Shown: positions 34,655 to 43,938 of the stretch, piece after piece
Position numbering within the stretch: the first letter of the stretch is position 1
Layout of the letters: each line of letters opens with the position of its first letter
Source of the DNA: Tessaracoccus lapidicaptus
Lineage (GTDB): Bacteria > Actinomycetota > Actinomycetes > Propionibacteriales > Propionibacteriaceae
Assembly (NCBI RefSeq): GCF_001693815.1
Contig: NZ_MBQD01000002.1
Location: 1-64,000 of the forward strand
Length of the DNA: 64,000 bases
Direction: 5' to 3'
The notes under the pieces: model-generated
What the model was told of the DNA's origin: nothing
Database searches by the model: none
What the model saw: only the letters and a program-made list of their open reading frames with translations
Translations under genes and position numbers: made by a program

Positions 34655-36367
34655 TCAGCCGACGATGTCGTCGGCCTTGATCCGTTCCGCCGACGCCGCG
34701 GCGTCGGTCGGCTGCTCTTCCGCCGCGATCTCCGCAGCGATGCGGGCCCGATAGTTCGCCTTCTCCCGCTCGAGCCGCGCCGTGTCCCAGCCCAGGACCT
34801 CGGCCGCGATCTCGCCGACCTCGTCGACGGCGGCGCCGCCCCGGTCCCGCGACTCCGAGTTGAGCCGCACGCGCGCGACGAGGATGTCCTCGAGGTGCAG
34901 GGCCCCTTCGACGGTGCACGCCCAGGCGACCTCCGCGCGCAGGAACTGCGGCGCGGCGGCCAGCGGCCGGCCCATGGTCGGATCGGCGTCGATGGTCGCC
35001 AGCAGCGACTCCACCTCGGATCCGTAGCGCGACAGCAGATGCTTCATCCGGTCGGCGTCGAGGCCGTAGCGGGCACCGAGCCGGTCGGCCTGGTTGCGGG
35101 CCGCCGCGAAGCCCTCCGCGCCGAGCAGCGGGAGGTCGGCCGTGACCGACGGCTTCGCCTTCGCCTCGGCGGAGCCCAGCGCGAAGTCGACGGCGTCCTC
35201 GGCCATCACCCGGTAGGTCGTCAGCTTGCCGCCGGCGATCGAGACCATGCCGGGTGCGACCTCCGTGACGGTGTGTTCCCGCGACACCTTCGTCGACTTC
35301 GACTCGTCCAGCACCGCCGGCTGCAGCAGCGGCCGCAGCCCGGCGTACGTGCCGATGATGTCGTCGCGGGTGAGGGGCTCGGCGAGCACCTCGTTGGCGT
35401 GGGCGAGGATGTAGTCGATGTCGGCGCTGGTCGGCACCGGATGCTCGAGCTGCTCGTGCCAGGCGGTGTCGGTGGTCCCGATGACCCAGTAGTGCTGCCA
35501 GGGGATGATGAACAGCACCGACTTCTCGGTGCGCAGGAACATGCCCGCGCTGGCCTTGATGCGCTCCCGGGGCAGCACGATGTGGATGCCCTTGCTGGCC
35601 AGGACCTTGAGGCCGCCGCTGCTGCCGGCGAGCTTCTGGGTCTGCTCGGTCCAAACGCCGGTGGCGTTGATCACCCGCGTGGCCGAGATGGTGAGCGTGT
35701 CGCCGCTCTCCAGGTCCACGGCCTCGACGCCGTCCACGCGCCCGGCGTCGTTCTTCCGGACACCGGTGACCTTGACCCGGCTGGCGGCCTCGGCGCCGTA
35801 CTTCACCGCGGTGCGGATGAGCGTGACGACGAGGCGGGCGTCGTCGACCCGGGCATCGTAGAACTCGATGGCGCCGATCAGCGCGTCGGGCTTGATGTCC
35901 GGGAAGCGCCCGCGAGCGCCGTCCTTGGAGAGGTGCTTCTGCAGCGGGACCGTCTTGCGGAAGCCGGCGCCCGCGACCGCGAGCGCGTCATAGAGCCCGA
36001 CGCCGACCGCCGAGTACGCGCGCTCGATCACCCGCTGCTTGAGCGGCCACAGGAACGGCTGCGCCTCGACGAGGTGCGGGGCGATGGTGGTGAGGAGCCG
36101 TCCGCGCTCGGTCAGCGCCTCGGCGACGAGCTTGAAGTCGAGGTTGTAGAGGTAGCGCAAGCCGCCGTGCACGAGACGCGACGACCGCGACGACGTGCCA
36201 GACGCCCAGTCCTGGGCCTCGACGACGGCGGTCCGCAGTCCGCGGGAGGCGGCGTCCAGCGCGATCCCCGCTCCGGTCACCCCGCCACCGATGACGAGGA
36301 CGTCGAAGTGTTGTGACTCCATCGCACGAAGCGACGTGGCACGCTGGGCCTGGGTGAGTGCGGTCAT
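34655..36367 (-). CDS. glpD: Aerobic glycerol-3-phosphate dehydrogenase
   Basis: A 570-residue FAD enzyme: dinucleotide motif VIGGGVTGAGIALDAASRG, the GlpD signature RSSRLVHGGLRYL near residue 62, INATGVW, and a C-terminal DUF-type cap domain (GAARNQADRLGARYGL region). It oxidises glycerol 3-phosphate to dihydroxyacetone phosphate, passing electrons to quinone at the membrane surface. Met16 (36322) is an alternative start. It is divergent from a SorC/DeoR-type sugar-binding regulator, with two palindromes between, so its expression is probably controlled by that regulator. No glpK or glpF is adjacent. Confidence 0.95.
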   Translation of the reverse strand: MTALTQAQRATSLRAMESQHFDVLVIGGGVTGAGIALDAASRGLRTAVVEAQDWASGTSSRSSRLVHGGLRYLYNLDFKLVAEALTERGRLLTTIAPHLVEAQPFLWPLKQRVIERAYSAVGVGLYDALAVAGAGFRKTVPLQKHLSKDGARGRFPDIKPDALIGAIEFYDARVDDARLVVTLIRTAVKYGAEAASRVKVTGVRKNDAGRVDGVEAVDLESGDTLTISATRVINATGVWTEQTQKLAGSSGGLKVLASKGIHIVLPRERIKASAGMFLRTEKSVLFIIPWQHYWVIGTTDTAWHEQLEHPVPTSADIDYILAHANEVLAEPLTRDDIIGTYAGLRPLLQPAVLDESKSTKVSREHTVTEVAPGMVSIAGGKLTTYRVMAEDAVDFALGSAEAKAKPSVTADLPLLGAEGFAAARNQADRLGARYGLDADRMKHLLSRYGSEVESLLATIDADPTMGRPLAAAPQFLRAEVAWACTVEGALHLEDILVARVRLNSESRDRGGAAVDEVGEIAAEVLGWDTARLEREKANYRARIAAEIAAEEQPTDAAASAERIKADDIVG

Positions 36368-36404
36368 CTGCTGCTGGCTCCTCTGCTGGCGGACTCCCAG
36401 GATT

Positions 36405-36448
36405 CGTGCACTGCACGTTTAAATCAAGACCCCTGCACGTTCGTGCAG
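36405..36448. promoter_or_regulatory. Twin palindromic operators between glpD and its regulator
   Basis: CGTGCACTGCACG (36405-36417) and CTGCACGTTCGTGCAG (36433-36448) share the half site CGTGCA/TGCACG. Their centres are about 30 bases apart, roughly three helical turns, in the divergent promoter region. They fit binding by the tetrameric SorC-type regulator encoded at 36503. Confidence 0.75.
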
Positions 36449-36502
36449 GTCACCGCTAGGATGGGCCGCGACGGTGCCGACATCGACGTCTCGGAGGCTC
36501 GG

Positions 36503-37474
36503 GTGAGCAGGACCAGCGACCAGCTGCTGACAGTGGCGCGTATGTATTACGTGCAGGCCGAGACCATGGACGCCATCGCCCATCACCTGGGGGTGTCGCG
36601 CTCGACGGTGTCGCGGCTGCTGAAGGAGGCCCGCGACCGCGGCCTCGTCCGGGTGACCATCGTCGACCCGGACCGCCCCCTGAACCGGCTAGCCGAACTG
36701 TTCGAACGCCACTTCCACGTCACGGCTCACCTCGTGCACGTGCGCCCGGGGGCCAGCAGCATCTTCCGGCTCGACCAGGTCGCCAGGATGGCCGCCGGTC
36801 TGCTCGGGAACATGGTGCGGGACGGCGACACCGTCGGCATCGCCTGGGGCACCACGGTCTCCGCGATCGCCACGCACCTGCGCCCCCGCGACCTCACCGG
36901 CGTGACCGTCATCGGACTCAACGGCGGCGCCAACCATCAGACCACCGGCCTGCCGTATGTGGGGTCGATCCTCCACAAGTTCGCCACCGCGCTCGGGGGC
37001 CAGGAACAGCTCTTGGCGCTGCCCGCGTTCTTCGACGACCCCGCGACGAAGGAGGCGATGTGGCGGGAGCAGAGCACCCGGCACATCCTGTCGGTGCGGG
37101 CCAACTGCCGGATCGCCTTGTTCGGCGTCGGTGGGCTGCACTCCGAGCTGCAGAGCCATGTGTACTCGTCGAACTATCTGAGCGACGCTGACCTGCGCTA
37201 CCTGCGGGAGAACAACGTCGTCGGCGACGTCTGCACGGTCATGGTGCGCGAGGACGGCTCCTACCGGGACCTGGAGATCAACAAGCGCGCCACGGGGATG
37301 ACCCCCGGCGAGCTGCAGGCCATCCCGAAGCGGATCTGCGTCGTCAGCGGCCTGTCGAAGGCCGCGCCGGTCCTGGGTGCCCTGAGGGCGGGCGTCGCCA
37401 CCGATCTCGTCATCGACGCCGAGACCGCCCGCGCGGTCCTCAACCGCATGAAGCCGGGCATCCGGCTGGCCTGA
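36503..37474 (+). CDS. SorC/DeoR-family sugar-binding transcriptional regulator
   Basis: A 323-residue protein with an N-terminal HTH (MDAIAHHLGVSRSTVSRLLKEARDRGLV) and a C-terminal phospho-sugar-binding domain (GDTVGIAWGTTVSAI, VTVIGLNGG, IALFGVGGL, GLSKAAPVLGAL) typical of the SorC family. GTG 36503 is chosen because GGAGG lies five bases upstream; starts at 36443 or 36461 are possible. Divergent to glpD and next to two palindromes, it probably regulates glpD and itself in response to a phosphorylated sugar or polyol. Confidence 0.9.
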   Translation: MSRTSDQLLTVARMYYVQAETMDAIAHHLGVSRSTVSRLLKEARDRGLVRVTIVDPDRPLNRLAELFERHFHVTAHLVHVRPGASSIFRLDQVARMAAGLLGNMVRDGDTVGIAWGTTVSAIATHLRPRDLTGVTVIGLNGGANHQTTGLPYVGSILHKFATALGGQEQLLALPAFFDDPATKEAMWREQSTRHILSVRANCRIALFGVGGLHSELQSHVYSSNYLSDADLRYLRENNVVGDVCTVMVREDGSYRDLEINKRATGMTPGELQAIPKRICVVSGLSKAAPVLGALRAGVATDLVIDAETARAVLNRMKPGIRLA

Positions 37475-37551
37475 GCGGGCGTCGCCGCTAGTCAGCGCGG
37501 CCTGGAGCCGCCAACTGACACGCACGTGCGCGACCACCTAGGCTGTCCCCC

Positions 37552-38478
37552 ATGTCTGAATACATCCTGACCGAGGTGCAGGACGGCATCGCGCGGATCA
37601 CGCTCAACCGTCCCCGGGCGATCAACGCCCTCACCGAGGACATGTTCACCGCCATGTACGACGCGCTCACCGCCTGGCACGACGACGACGCGGTGACCGC
37701 CGTCGAGCTGGCGGGCGAGGGCGAGCGCGGCTTCTGTGCCGGCGCCGACGTCCGCGCCCTAGCCGAGACGGTGCGCGAGGGCGGCCCGTTCCTCCGCTAT
37801 CTCGAGACCGAGTACGCCCTCGACATGATGTTCGCGGACTACACCAAGCCCGTCACGTCGTTCCTCCGCGGCATCGCGATGGGCGGTGGGCTGGGCATCG
37901 GCGGCCATGTGGACCGCCGGATCGTCTACGCCGACACCGTCATGGCCATGCCGGAGACGAAGATCGGCTTCTTCCCCGACGCGGGCGTCATGTACGAACT
38001 GTCGCGGGCGGGCGCCGTCGGCGTGCACGTGGCGCTGACCGCGGCCACCTTCACGGGCGGCGACGCGCTCCTCATGGGGTTGGCCGACGAATCGGCCGAC
38101 GGCGAGCTCCCCGCTCCCCTGTTCGAGGACTCGGCCGCGTGGATCCACGACTGCTACTCCTCCGACGACGTCGTCGAGATCGCGCATCGACTCGAGCACC
38201 ATCCCGCGGAGGCGGCGCGCCAGGCGGCCCGCGACCTGCGGGCGCGCAGCCCCTTCTCCGTGCACGTCGCGATGCGCGCTCTGCTGCGCGCGCGGTCCCT
38301 GCGGCTCAACGAGGTGCTGGCCCAGGATCTCAGGCTGGCCGAGTCGGTCATTCCGTCCGGGGACTTCGTCGAGGGTGTCCGCGCCCTGCTGATCGACAAG
38401 GACAACCGGCCGCAGTGGCGCCACACGTCGCTCGAGGAGGTGCCGACCGCCGAGGTGGACCGCGTCTTCGACTACTGA
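37552..38478 (+). CDS. 3-hydroxyisobutyryl-CoA hydrolase-like enoyl-CoA hydratase family protein
   Basis: A 308-residue crotonase-fold enzyme: RGFCAGADVRAL and GIAMGGGLGIGGH form the two oxyanion holes, MPETKIGFFPDAG is the active-site block characteristic of 3-hydroxyisobutyryl-CoA hydrolases, and the C-terminal LIDKDNRPQWRHTSLEEV also matches that subfamily. It would hydrolyse 3-hydroxyisobutyryl-CoA in valine breakdown. A general enoyl-CoA hydratase remains possible, as no other valine-pathway gene is near. It is a monocistronic gene ahead of trxB. Confidence 0.85.
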   Translation: MSEYILTEVQDGIARITLNRPRAINALTEDMFTAMYDALTAWHDDDAVTAVELAGEGERGFCAGADVRALAETVREGGPFLRYLETEYALDMMFADYTKPVTSFLRGIAMGGGLGIGGHVDRRIVYADTVMAMPETKIGFFPDAGVMYELSRAGAVGVHVALTAATFTGGDALLMGLADESADGELPAPLFEDSAAWIHDCYSSDDVVEIAHRLEHHPAEAARQAARDLRARSPFSVHVAMRALLRARSLRLNEVLAQDLRLAESVIPSGDFVEGVRALLIDKDNRPQWRHTSLEEVPTAEVDRVFDY

Positions 38479-38502
38479 CGGCGACGGCCCGGCGATAGAG
38501 GA

Positions 38503-38520
38503 CATGCCCCCCAGGGTATG
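38503..38520. promoter_or_regulatory. Degenerate CsoR-type box upstream of trxB
   Basis: CATGCCCCCCAGGGTATG has inverted ends CATgCCC/GGGTATG with one mismatch around a 4-base centre and resembles the boxes at 51650 and 53738. It lies about 65 bases before trxB. This is a weak match that needs a motif scan. Confidence 0.3.
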
Positions 38521-38582
38521 CTGGTGGGAGTGAGCACACACTACGATGGGGCTGGCTATCCCGCCCCTGGTGAAGGAGAAGC

Positions 38583-39542
38583 ATGTCCACCGTCCACGAC
38601 GTCATCATCATCGGCTCAGGTCCGGCCGGCTACACGGCGGCCATCTACGCCGCGCGCGCCAACCTCAAGCCCGTCGTCTTCGAGGGCTCGTTCGAGGGTG
38701 GCGGAGCGCTCATGAACACCACCGAGGTGGAGAACTACCCGGGCTTCGCCGAGGGCATAATGGGCCCGGAGCTCATGGACCAGATGCGCAAGCAGGCTGA
38801 GCGCTTCGGAGCCGAGCTCATCACCGACGACGCCACCGCCGTCGACCTCACGGGCGAAGTCAAGATCGTCAAGGACTCCTACGACAAGGAGTACCACGCC
38901 AAGACCGTGATCCTCGCCATGGGCTCCGGCTACCGCAAGCTGGGACTCCCCGACGAGGAGCGCCTGTCCGGGCGCGGCGTCTCCTGGTGCGCCACGTGTG
39001 ACGGCGCCTTCTTCCGCGACAAGCCCATCGCCGTCATCGGCGGCGGCGACTCGGCGGTCGAGGAGGCGACGTTCCTCAGCCGCTTCGGCTCGAAGGTCGT
39101 CATCGTCCACCGGCGCGACGAGCTGCGCGCGTCGAAGATCATGCAGGACCGCGCCATGCGCGACCCCAAGATCGAGTTCGCGTGGAACTCCGTCGTCGAG
39201 CGCATCAACGGCGCGAACTCGGTGGAGTCCATCACGTTGAAGGACACCCACACGGGCGAGCTGCGCGACTTGGACGTCAAGGGCGTGTTCATCGCCATCG
39301 GCCACGACCCCCGCTCGGCCCTCGTCAAGGACCAGGTGCACACCGACGCCGAGGGATACGTCCTTGTCGACGGCCGGTCGACCGCCACCAACGTCCCCGG
39401 CGTGTTCGCGTGCGGCGACCTCGTCGACCACACGTACCGGCAGGCGATCACCGCCGCGGGGAGCGGCTGCTCCGCCGCCCTCGACGCCGAGCGCTACCTG
39501 CAGGCGCTCGAGGACGCGGTCCCCATGGCGGTCAGCGCCTAG
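38583..39542 (+). CDS. trxB: Thioredoxin reductase
   Basis: A 319-residue flavoenzyme with FAD motif [19 protein letters not shown], redox-active CATC at about residues 136-139 ([10 protein letters not shown]), NADPH motif [13 protein letters not shown] and the late [22 protein letters not shown] block. It reduces thioredoxin using NADPH. AAGGAGAAGC leads into the ATG. It is followed 38 bases later by trxA. Confidence 0.97.
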   Translation: MSTVHDVIIIGSGPAGYTAAIYAARANLKPVVFEGSFEGGGALMNTTEVENYPGFAEGIMGPELMDQMRKQAERFGAELITDDATAVDLTGEVKIVKDSYDKEYHAKTVILAMGSGYRKLGLPDEERLSGRGVSWCATCDGAFFRDKPIAVIGGGDSAVEEATFLSRFGSKVVIVHRRDELRASKIMQDRAMRDPKIEFAWNSVVERINGANSVESITLKDTHTGELRDLDVKGVFIAIGHDPRSALVKDQVHTDAEGYVLVDGRSTATNVPGVFACGDLVDHTYRQAITAAGSGCSAALDAERYLQALEDAVPMAVSA

Positions 39543-39580
39543 ACTCGGTCCGCGACCCACACATTCCGGAAGGCGATTTC

Positions 39581-39898
39581 ATGGCAGTGACCGACGTGAC
39601 CGAGAAGACGTTCGTCGACGAGGTGCTGATGGCGGGGCAGCTCGTCGTCGTCGACTACTGGGCGGACTGGTGCTCGCCGTGCAAGCAGATCGCCCCGATC
39701 ATCGACGAACTGTCGCGGGAGTACGGCGACGTCAAGTTCGTGAAGGTCGACACCAACACCAACCCGAACCTGGCGGCGGAGCAGGGCGTGCTGAGCCTGC
39801 CCACGCTGCAGTTCATCCAGGGTGGGCGCGTCGTGAAGTCGCTCACGGGCGGCAAGACGAAGGGCGCGCTCAAGAAGGTCATCGACGAGCTGCGTTGA
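39581..39898 (+). CDS. trxA: Thioredoxin
   Basis: A 105-residue thioredoxin with active site WCSPC (Cys31, Cys34), where Ser replaces the usual Gly, and cis-Pro in LSLPTLQF. It is the cytoplasmic disulfide reductant paired with the reductase just upstream. The WCSPC variant may shift its redox potential but keeps all other hallmarks. Confidence 0.96.
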   Translation: MAVTDVTEKTFVDEVLMAGQLVVVDYWADWCSPCKQIAPIIDELSREYGDVKFVKVDTNTNPNLAAEQGVLSLPTLQFIQGGRVVKSLTGGKTKGALKKVIDELR

Positions 39899-39899
39899 C

Positions 39900-40481
39900 A
39901 TGACGCACTCCCCCGCGACGCCGTCGGCGCCGGAGTCCTGGGAGCCGGTCTCCCCGGCCGACGTGGTGCGGCCGCGGCCCTGGTGGGTCGCGGCGGCCGG
40001 GCCCGCGCTACTCGTGGTCCTGCTGGTGCTCGGCGGGATCATCGGGGGCGCGCTCGGCCGTTCGGTCGGCACCGCGTCGCCGACGCCGTCGGGGTCCCCC
40101 ACGCCGGCCTACGTCATGGATCCACCCATCCAGGTGGGTGACCTGGTCCGCGGGGCCGTGACCGAGAGCTCGGGCCCCGCCCCGGAGAACCAGCGCATCG
40201 TGCGCGCCGACTATTCCGACGGCGTCAACAAGGTCATCTTCGTCATGACCTGGCCCGAGGACGACGTCAGCACCTACGTCGCGGACGCCGGCGTCGAGGG
40301 CGCCAACGAGGTGGGCGGGGCCGGGACGCTGTGCGGCACGTCGCTGGACACCTCACTGCCGGCGTGCGGCCGCATCTCCCAGGGCACCGGGCTCCTCCTG
40401 CTGGCCGTCACGGAACACGCCACCGCCGAGCTGGCCACGCAGCTGGCCGCGTTCGAGGACGCCGTCGCCGCCGCGGGCTGA
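39900..40481 (+). CDS. Membrane-anchored protein of unknown function
   Basis: A 193-residue protein with a Pro-rich cytoplasmic N-terminus, one membrane helix (about residues 31-53), a Ser/Pro/Thr linker and an extracytoplasmic domain of about 110 residues containing two Cys (TLCGTS and PACGRI) that may form a disulfide. It starts one base after the trxA stop and probably shares its transcript. I do not recognise a family. The disulfide and the link to thioredoxin are suggestive but not decisive. Confidence 0.65.
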   Translation: MTHSPATPSAPESWEPVSPADVVRPRPWWVAAAGPALLVVLLVLGGIIGGALGRSVGTASPTPSGSPTPAYVMDPPIQVGDLVRGAVTESSGPAPENQRIVRADYSDGVNKVIFVMTWPEDDVSTYVADAGVEGANEVGGAGTLCGTSLDTSLPACGRISQGTGLLLLAVTEHATAELATQLAAFEDAVAAAG

Positions 40482-40561
40482 GCGGGCCCACATTCCCTGA
40501 CGGGATACAGTGAGCGCATGCGAGAGGGCGCGCCGCGTCCCTGACGGCAAGGTAAAGGATC

Positions 40562-41866
40562 GTGACCGAGCACTCCAGACACGACACCCGGCTCGACCGG
40601 TTCGTCGACAGCTACTCCCAGCGCACCAACGGCATGCGGGTGTCCGCCGTCCGAGCGTTGTTCGCCGTCGCCAACCGCCCCGAGATCGTGTCGCTGGCCG
40701 GTGGGATGCCGAACATCAAGGACCTGCCGCTGCCTGAGATCGCGGGCTCGATCGCCGACATGATCACCAGCAACGGCACGCAGGTGATGCAATACGGCTC
40801 GGGGCAGGGTGAGCCGGCCCTCCGGGAGCAGATCCTCGACGTCATGGCGCTCGAGGGCATCACCGCGCACGCCGACGACGTGGTCATCACCGCCGGGTCC
40901 CAGCAGGGCCTCGATCTCGTCACGCGCATCTTCTGCGACCCGGGCGACGTGATCCTCGCGGAGTCGCCGTCGTACGTCGGAGCTCTCGGCACCTTCCTCA
41001 GCTACCAGACCGAGGTCGTGCACGTCGGTTCGGACGAGGACGGGCTGGACCCCACAGCGCTGCGCGAGACCGTGGCGAGGCTGAAGAAGGCCGGCAAGCG
41101 GATCAAGTTCCTGTACACGATCCCCAACTTCAACAACCCGTCCGGCAAGACTCAGCCGTGGGAGCGCCGCCTCGACATCCTGTCGGTGTGCGCCGAGGAG
41201 GGCGTGCTCGTCGTCGAGGACAACCCGTACGGGCTGCTGACGCTGGACGCCGACCCGATCCCGGCGATGCGCTCCGCGGACGCCGACGTCATCTACCTCG
41301 GCTCGTTCTCCAAGACCTTCGCCCCGGGCTTCCGCGTCGGCTGGGTCCTCGCCCCGCACGCCGTGCGCGAGAAGCTCGTCCTCGCGCAGGAGTCCGCGAC
41401 GCTCTGCCCGCCCGTGTTCAGCCAGTTCGCGATCTCGACGTACCTGGCGACCCAGGACTGGCAGGGACAGATCGAGATCTACCGCGACATGTACCGCGAG
41501 CGCCGCGACACCATGCTGCACGCCTTGGCCGAGGAGATGCCCGACGGCGCATCCTGGACGCGTCCCGCCGGGGGCTTCTTCGTCTGGGTCACGCTCCCCG
41601 AAGGGCTCGACTCGCAGGCGATGCTCCCGCGCGGCGTCAACGCGCGCGTCGCGTTCGTGCCCGGCGGAGCGTTCTACGCCGACGGCCAGGGCGCCCGCAA
41701 CGTCCGGCTCTCGTACTGTTTCCCGCCCGCCGACCGCATCCGCATCGGCGTGCAGCGCTTCGCCGACGTGGTCCGCCGCGAGCTGGAAGTCATGGACACC
41801 TTCGGCATCGACGCCTCACCCCACGAGTTGCGGCGCCCCACCGGCCCCGGACCCGATCTCACCTGA
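40562..41866 (+). CDS. PLP-dependent aminotransferase, class I/II
   Basis: A 434-residue fold-type I enzyme: ISLAGGMPN-like opening, AGSQQGLD, YTIPNFNNPSG, VVEDNPYG, and the PLP lysine in SFSKTFAPGFRVGW, then FFVWVTLPEGLD and RLSYCFP. The closest pattern is the 2-aminoadipate/LysN or MocR-related aminotransferases, used for amino acid transamination; the exact substrate is not visible. GTG 40562 follows AAGG at a short distance. It is followed 13 bases later by a D-Ala-D-Ala ligase-like gene, perhaps acting in the same pathway. Confidence 0.88.
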   Translation: MTEHSRHDTRLDRFVDSYSQRTNGMRVSAVRALFAVANRPEIVSLAGGMPNIKDLPLPEIAGSIADMITSNGTQVMQYGSGQGEPALREQILDVMALEGITAHADDVVITAGSQQGLDLVTRIFCDPGDVILAESPSYVGALGTFLSYQTEVVHVGSDEDGLDPTALRETVARLKKAGKRIKFLYTIPNFNNPSGKTQPWERRLDILSVCAEEGVLVVEDNPYGLLTLDADPIPAMRSADADVIYLGSFSKTFAPGFRVGWVLAPHAVREKLVLAQESATLCPPVFSQFAISTYLATQDWQGQIEIYRDMYRERRDTMLHALAEEMPDGASWTRPAGGFFVWVTLPEGLDSQAMLPRGVNARVAFVPGGAFYADGQGARNVRLSYCFPPADRIRIGVQRFADVVRRELEVMDTFGIDASPHELRRPTGPGPDLT

Positions 41867-41879
41867 CAAGGAGTTATCC

Positions 41880-42812
41880 ATGACGATCATCGTGATTGCC
41901 GGTGGGCTCAGCCACGAGCGCGACGTGTCGCTGCGGTCGGGCCGGCGGGTCGCGCAGGCGCTGCGTGACGTCGGCCGCGAGGTGATCGAGGCGGACGTCA
42001 ACGCCGACCTGGTGCCGTTGCTGCGCCGCACGCCGGACGCCGTGGTCGTCCCCATGCTGCACGGGGGACTCGGCGAGGACGGAGCGTTCCGGGAGGTCCT
42101 CGAGGTCCTGAACGTGCCCTTCGTCGGGCCGACGGGGGCGTCGTCGCGGCTGACGTTCGACAAGTCCATCGCGACGTCGGTCGTCCGCGCAGCCGGGCTC
42201 GCCGCCCCCAAGCAGATCGCTCTTCCCCACGACATCTTCCGCGAGCTCGGCGCGCCGGCCCTCATGGAGGGCATCGGAGCACAGCTGGGCTACCCGCTCA
42301 TGGTCAAGCCGTCGCGCAGCGGCTCAGCGCTCGGCGTCACCAAGGTCGACGACGCGTCCGGGCTCCCCGCGGCGCTCGTGGCGGCCTACGCGTACGGATC
42401 GGTCGCGGTCATCGAGTCCTACGTGGCCGGCACCGAGATCGCCGTCACCGTCCTCGACGACGGGTCGGGGCCGGTGGCGCTGCCCCCCGTCGAGATCCGT
42501 CCCGAGTCCGGCGTGTACGACTACGAGTCGCGCTACACGGCTGGTCAGACCCGGTTCGTCACCCCCGCCGAGCTGTCCGACGACGCACTCCTGGCCGCGC
42601 GGGAGCTCGCGGTGGCGGTGCACCGGGCCCTGGGGCTGCGGCACTTGTCGCGCACGGACATGATCGTCGAGGCCTCCGGCCGGCCGGTGTTCTTCGAGGG
42701 CAACGTCGCGCCCGGCATGACGGAGACGTCGCTCGCACCGCTGGCCTTCGAGGCCGCCGGCCGGGAGCTGGGCGAGGTGTTCGCGACGCTGGTCGACCTC
42801 GCGCGCGCCTGA
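41880..42812 (+). CDS. D-alanine--D-alanine ligase family ATP-grasp enzyme
   Basis: A 310-residue ATP-grasp protein: GGLSHERDVSLRSG is the Ddl N-terminal signature, VVPMLHGGLGEDGAF, LMVKPSRSGSALGV binds ATP, and VFFEGNVAPGMTETS holds the metal Glu and Asn. Some Ddl motifs are loosened, such as EGN-VAPGMT where Ddl has E-x-N-T-x-P-G. A second Ddl elsewhere would be expected to serve cell-wall synthesis, so this may make another dipeptide. AAGGAG precedes the ATG. It ends one base before the SURF1 gene. Confidence 0.85.
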   Translation: MTIIVIAGGLSHERDVSLRSGRRVAQALRDVGREVIEADVNADLVPLLRRTPDAVVVPMLHGGLGEDGAFREVLEVLNVPFVGPTGASSRLTFDKSIATSVVRAAGLAAPKQIALPHDIFRELGAPALMEGIGAQLGYPLMVKPSRSGSALGVTKVDDASGLPAALVAAYAYGSVAVIESYVAGTEIAVTVLDDGSGPVALPPVEIRPESGVYDYESRYTAGQTRFVTPAELSDDALLAARELAVAVHRALGLRHLSRTDMIVEASGRPVFFEGNVAPGMTETSLAPLAFEAAGRELGEVFATLVDLARA

Positions 42813-42813
42813 C

Positions 42814-43515
42814 ATGGGGCTGCGGACGAAGCAGGCGCTCGCCATCATTGCGGGTGTCGTCGTCGCGGGCGTGATGCTGCTGCTCGGCCTGTGGCAGATG
42901 GCGTCGTACCAGGAGTCGACGCGCGACGTGTCCGCTGAGCGGGCCGCGGAGGCGCCCGTGGCCCTGGCCGAGAGTGTGAGCGAGTCCGGTGAGGTGGCGG
43001 ACGTCTACGGTCGGAGGGTCACCCTCGAGGGAACGTACCTGCCGGACGAGGTGCTCGTCGGCGAGGCTGCGCCGCTGCGCGTCGTCACGGCCTTGCGGAT
43101 GACTGACGGCCGGCATGTGGCGGTGGTGCGCGGCGCCGTCGCCGAGGGCGCAGAGCCGCCGGCCGCGCCGTCGGGGAACCAGAACATCGTCGGCGTGTTC
43201 CTGGCGCCGGATCTGCCCGCGGAAGGTGTCGCGGGGGGCGCCGACCTGGGATCGCTACGCATCCAGACGCTCGCGCAGACGTGGCCGTCGCCGCTGGTGG
43301 CGGGGTACGTGACACTGCCGGCCGACGAGGCCGCACGTCAGGGGCTCGACGCCGCCTCGCTCACGCTGCCGTCCACCGAAGGGTCCCCCACCCACCGGGG
43401 CTACGCGCTCCAGTGGTGGGTGTTCGCCGCGGGCGCTGTCGCGTTCGGCGTGTACGCCGCCCGTGGTTTCGCGAAGGACGCCGAGCGAGCGGCGGCGAAC
43501 CGGCCGAGCGACTAG
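42814..43515 (+). CDS. SURF1 family cytochrome oxidase assembly protein
   Basis: A 233-residue protein with two membrane helices, at residues 8-27 and about 203-221, flanking an extracytoplasmic domain; GLWQMASYQ and the closing RGYALQWWVFAAGAV are SURF1 hallmarks. SURF1 assists heme a and copper insertion in aa3-type oxidase. It is convergent with DUF3817, overlapping its end by four bases. Confidence 0.85.
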   Translation: MGLRTKQALAIIAGVVVAGVMLLLGLWQMASYQESTRDVSAERAAEAPVALAESVSESGEVADVYGRRVTLEGTYLPDEVLVGEAAPLRVVTALRMTDGRHVAVVRGAVAEGAEPPAAPSGNQNIVGVFLAPDLPAEGVAGGADLGSLRIQTLAQTWPSPLVAGYVTLPADEAARQGLDAASLTLPSTEGSPTHRGYALQWWVFAAGAVAFGVYAARGFAKDAERAAANRPSD

Positions 43516-43871
43516 GCGGTCGAAGCCCGGAGCTTCGCGCGGACATCCTTGGTGGCGAAGTGCTCGGCCACGAACGACAGGAACGGCACGGTGCCCGCCG
43601 CCATGATGGCGAGGAACCACTTGATCGACCAGTTCACGCGGCGGCCGAGGTCGTACGCGGTGATGAGCAGGACCATGTAGAGCCAGCCGTGCGGCATGCC
43701 GGTCCAGGTGACGACGCGGCCGTCGCCCCAGATGTACTTGAGCGGCAGCCCCACGAGGACCAGCACGACGAGCAGGATCCCGACGACCCAGGCCATGATC
43801 CGGTAGCGCAGGAGCGCCGATCGGACGGCTGCGACGTCGTCGTCGGGGATGGACATGGTGGGCGAGGTCAT
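43512..43871 (-). CDS. DUF3817 integral membrane protein
   Basis: A 119-residue protein with three membrane helices and the family blocks RYRIMAWVVG, LKYIWG, HGWLYMVLL and the closing FVAEHFATKDVRA. DUF3817 proteins occur widely in actinobacteria; the function is unknown. Met6 is a possible alternative start. Gene order next to parB and SURF1 is typical of core chromosome. Confidence 0.88.
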   Translation of the reverse strand: MTSPTMSIPDDDVAAVRSALLRYRIMAWVVGILLVVLVLVGLPLKYIWGDGRVVTWTGMPHGWLYMVLLITAYDLGRRVNWSIKWFLAIMAAGTVPFLSFVAEHFATKDVRAKLRASTA

Positions 43872-43938
43872 TCGGCGCCTCTCTTGATCGTTTTGTCGAT
43901 ATAGCTGTTTGGATGTTTATCTGTTTGGCGTCGTGGAG

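Noticed and set aside
34502-36316. Plus-strand frame opposite glpD
   Set aside because: Antisense to a fully conserved enzyme; no motif in the plus-strand product.
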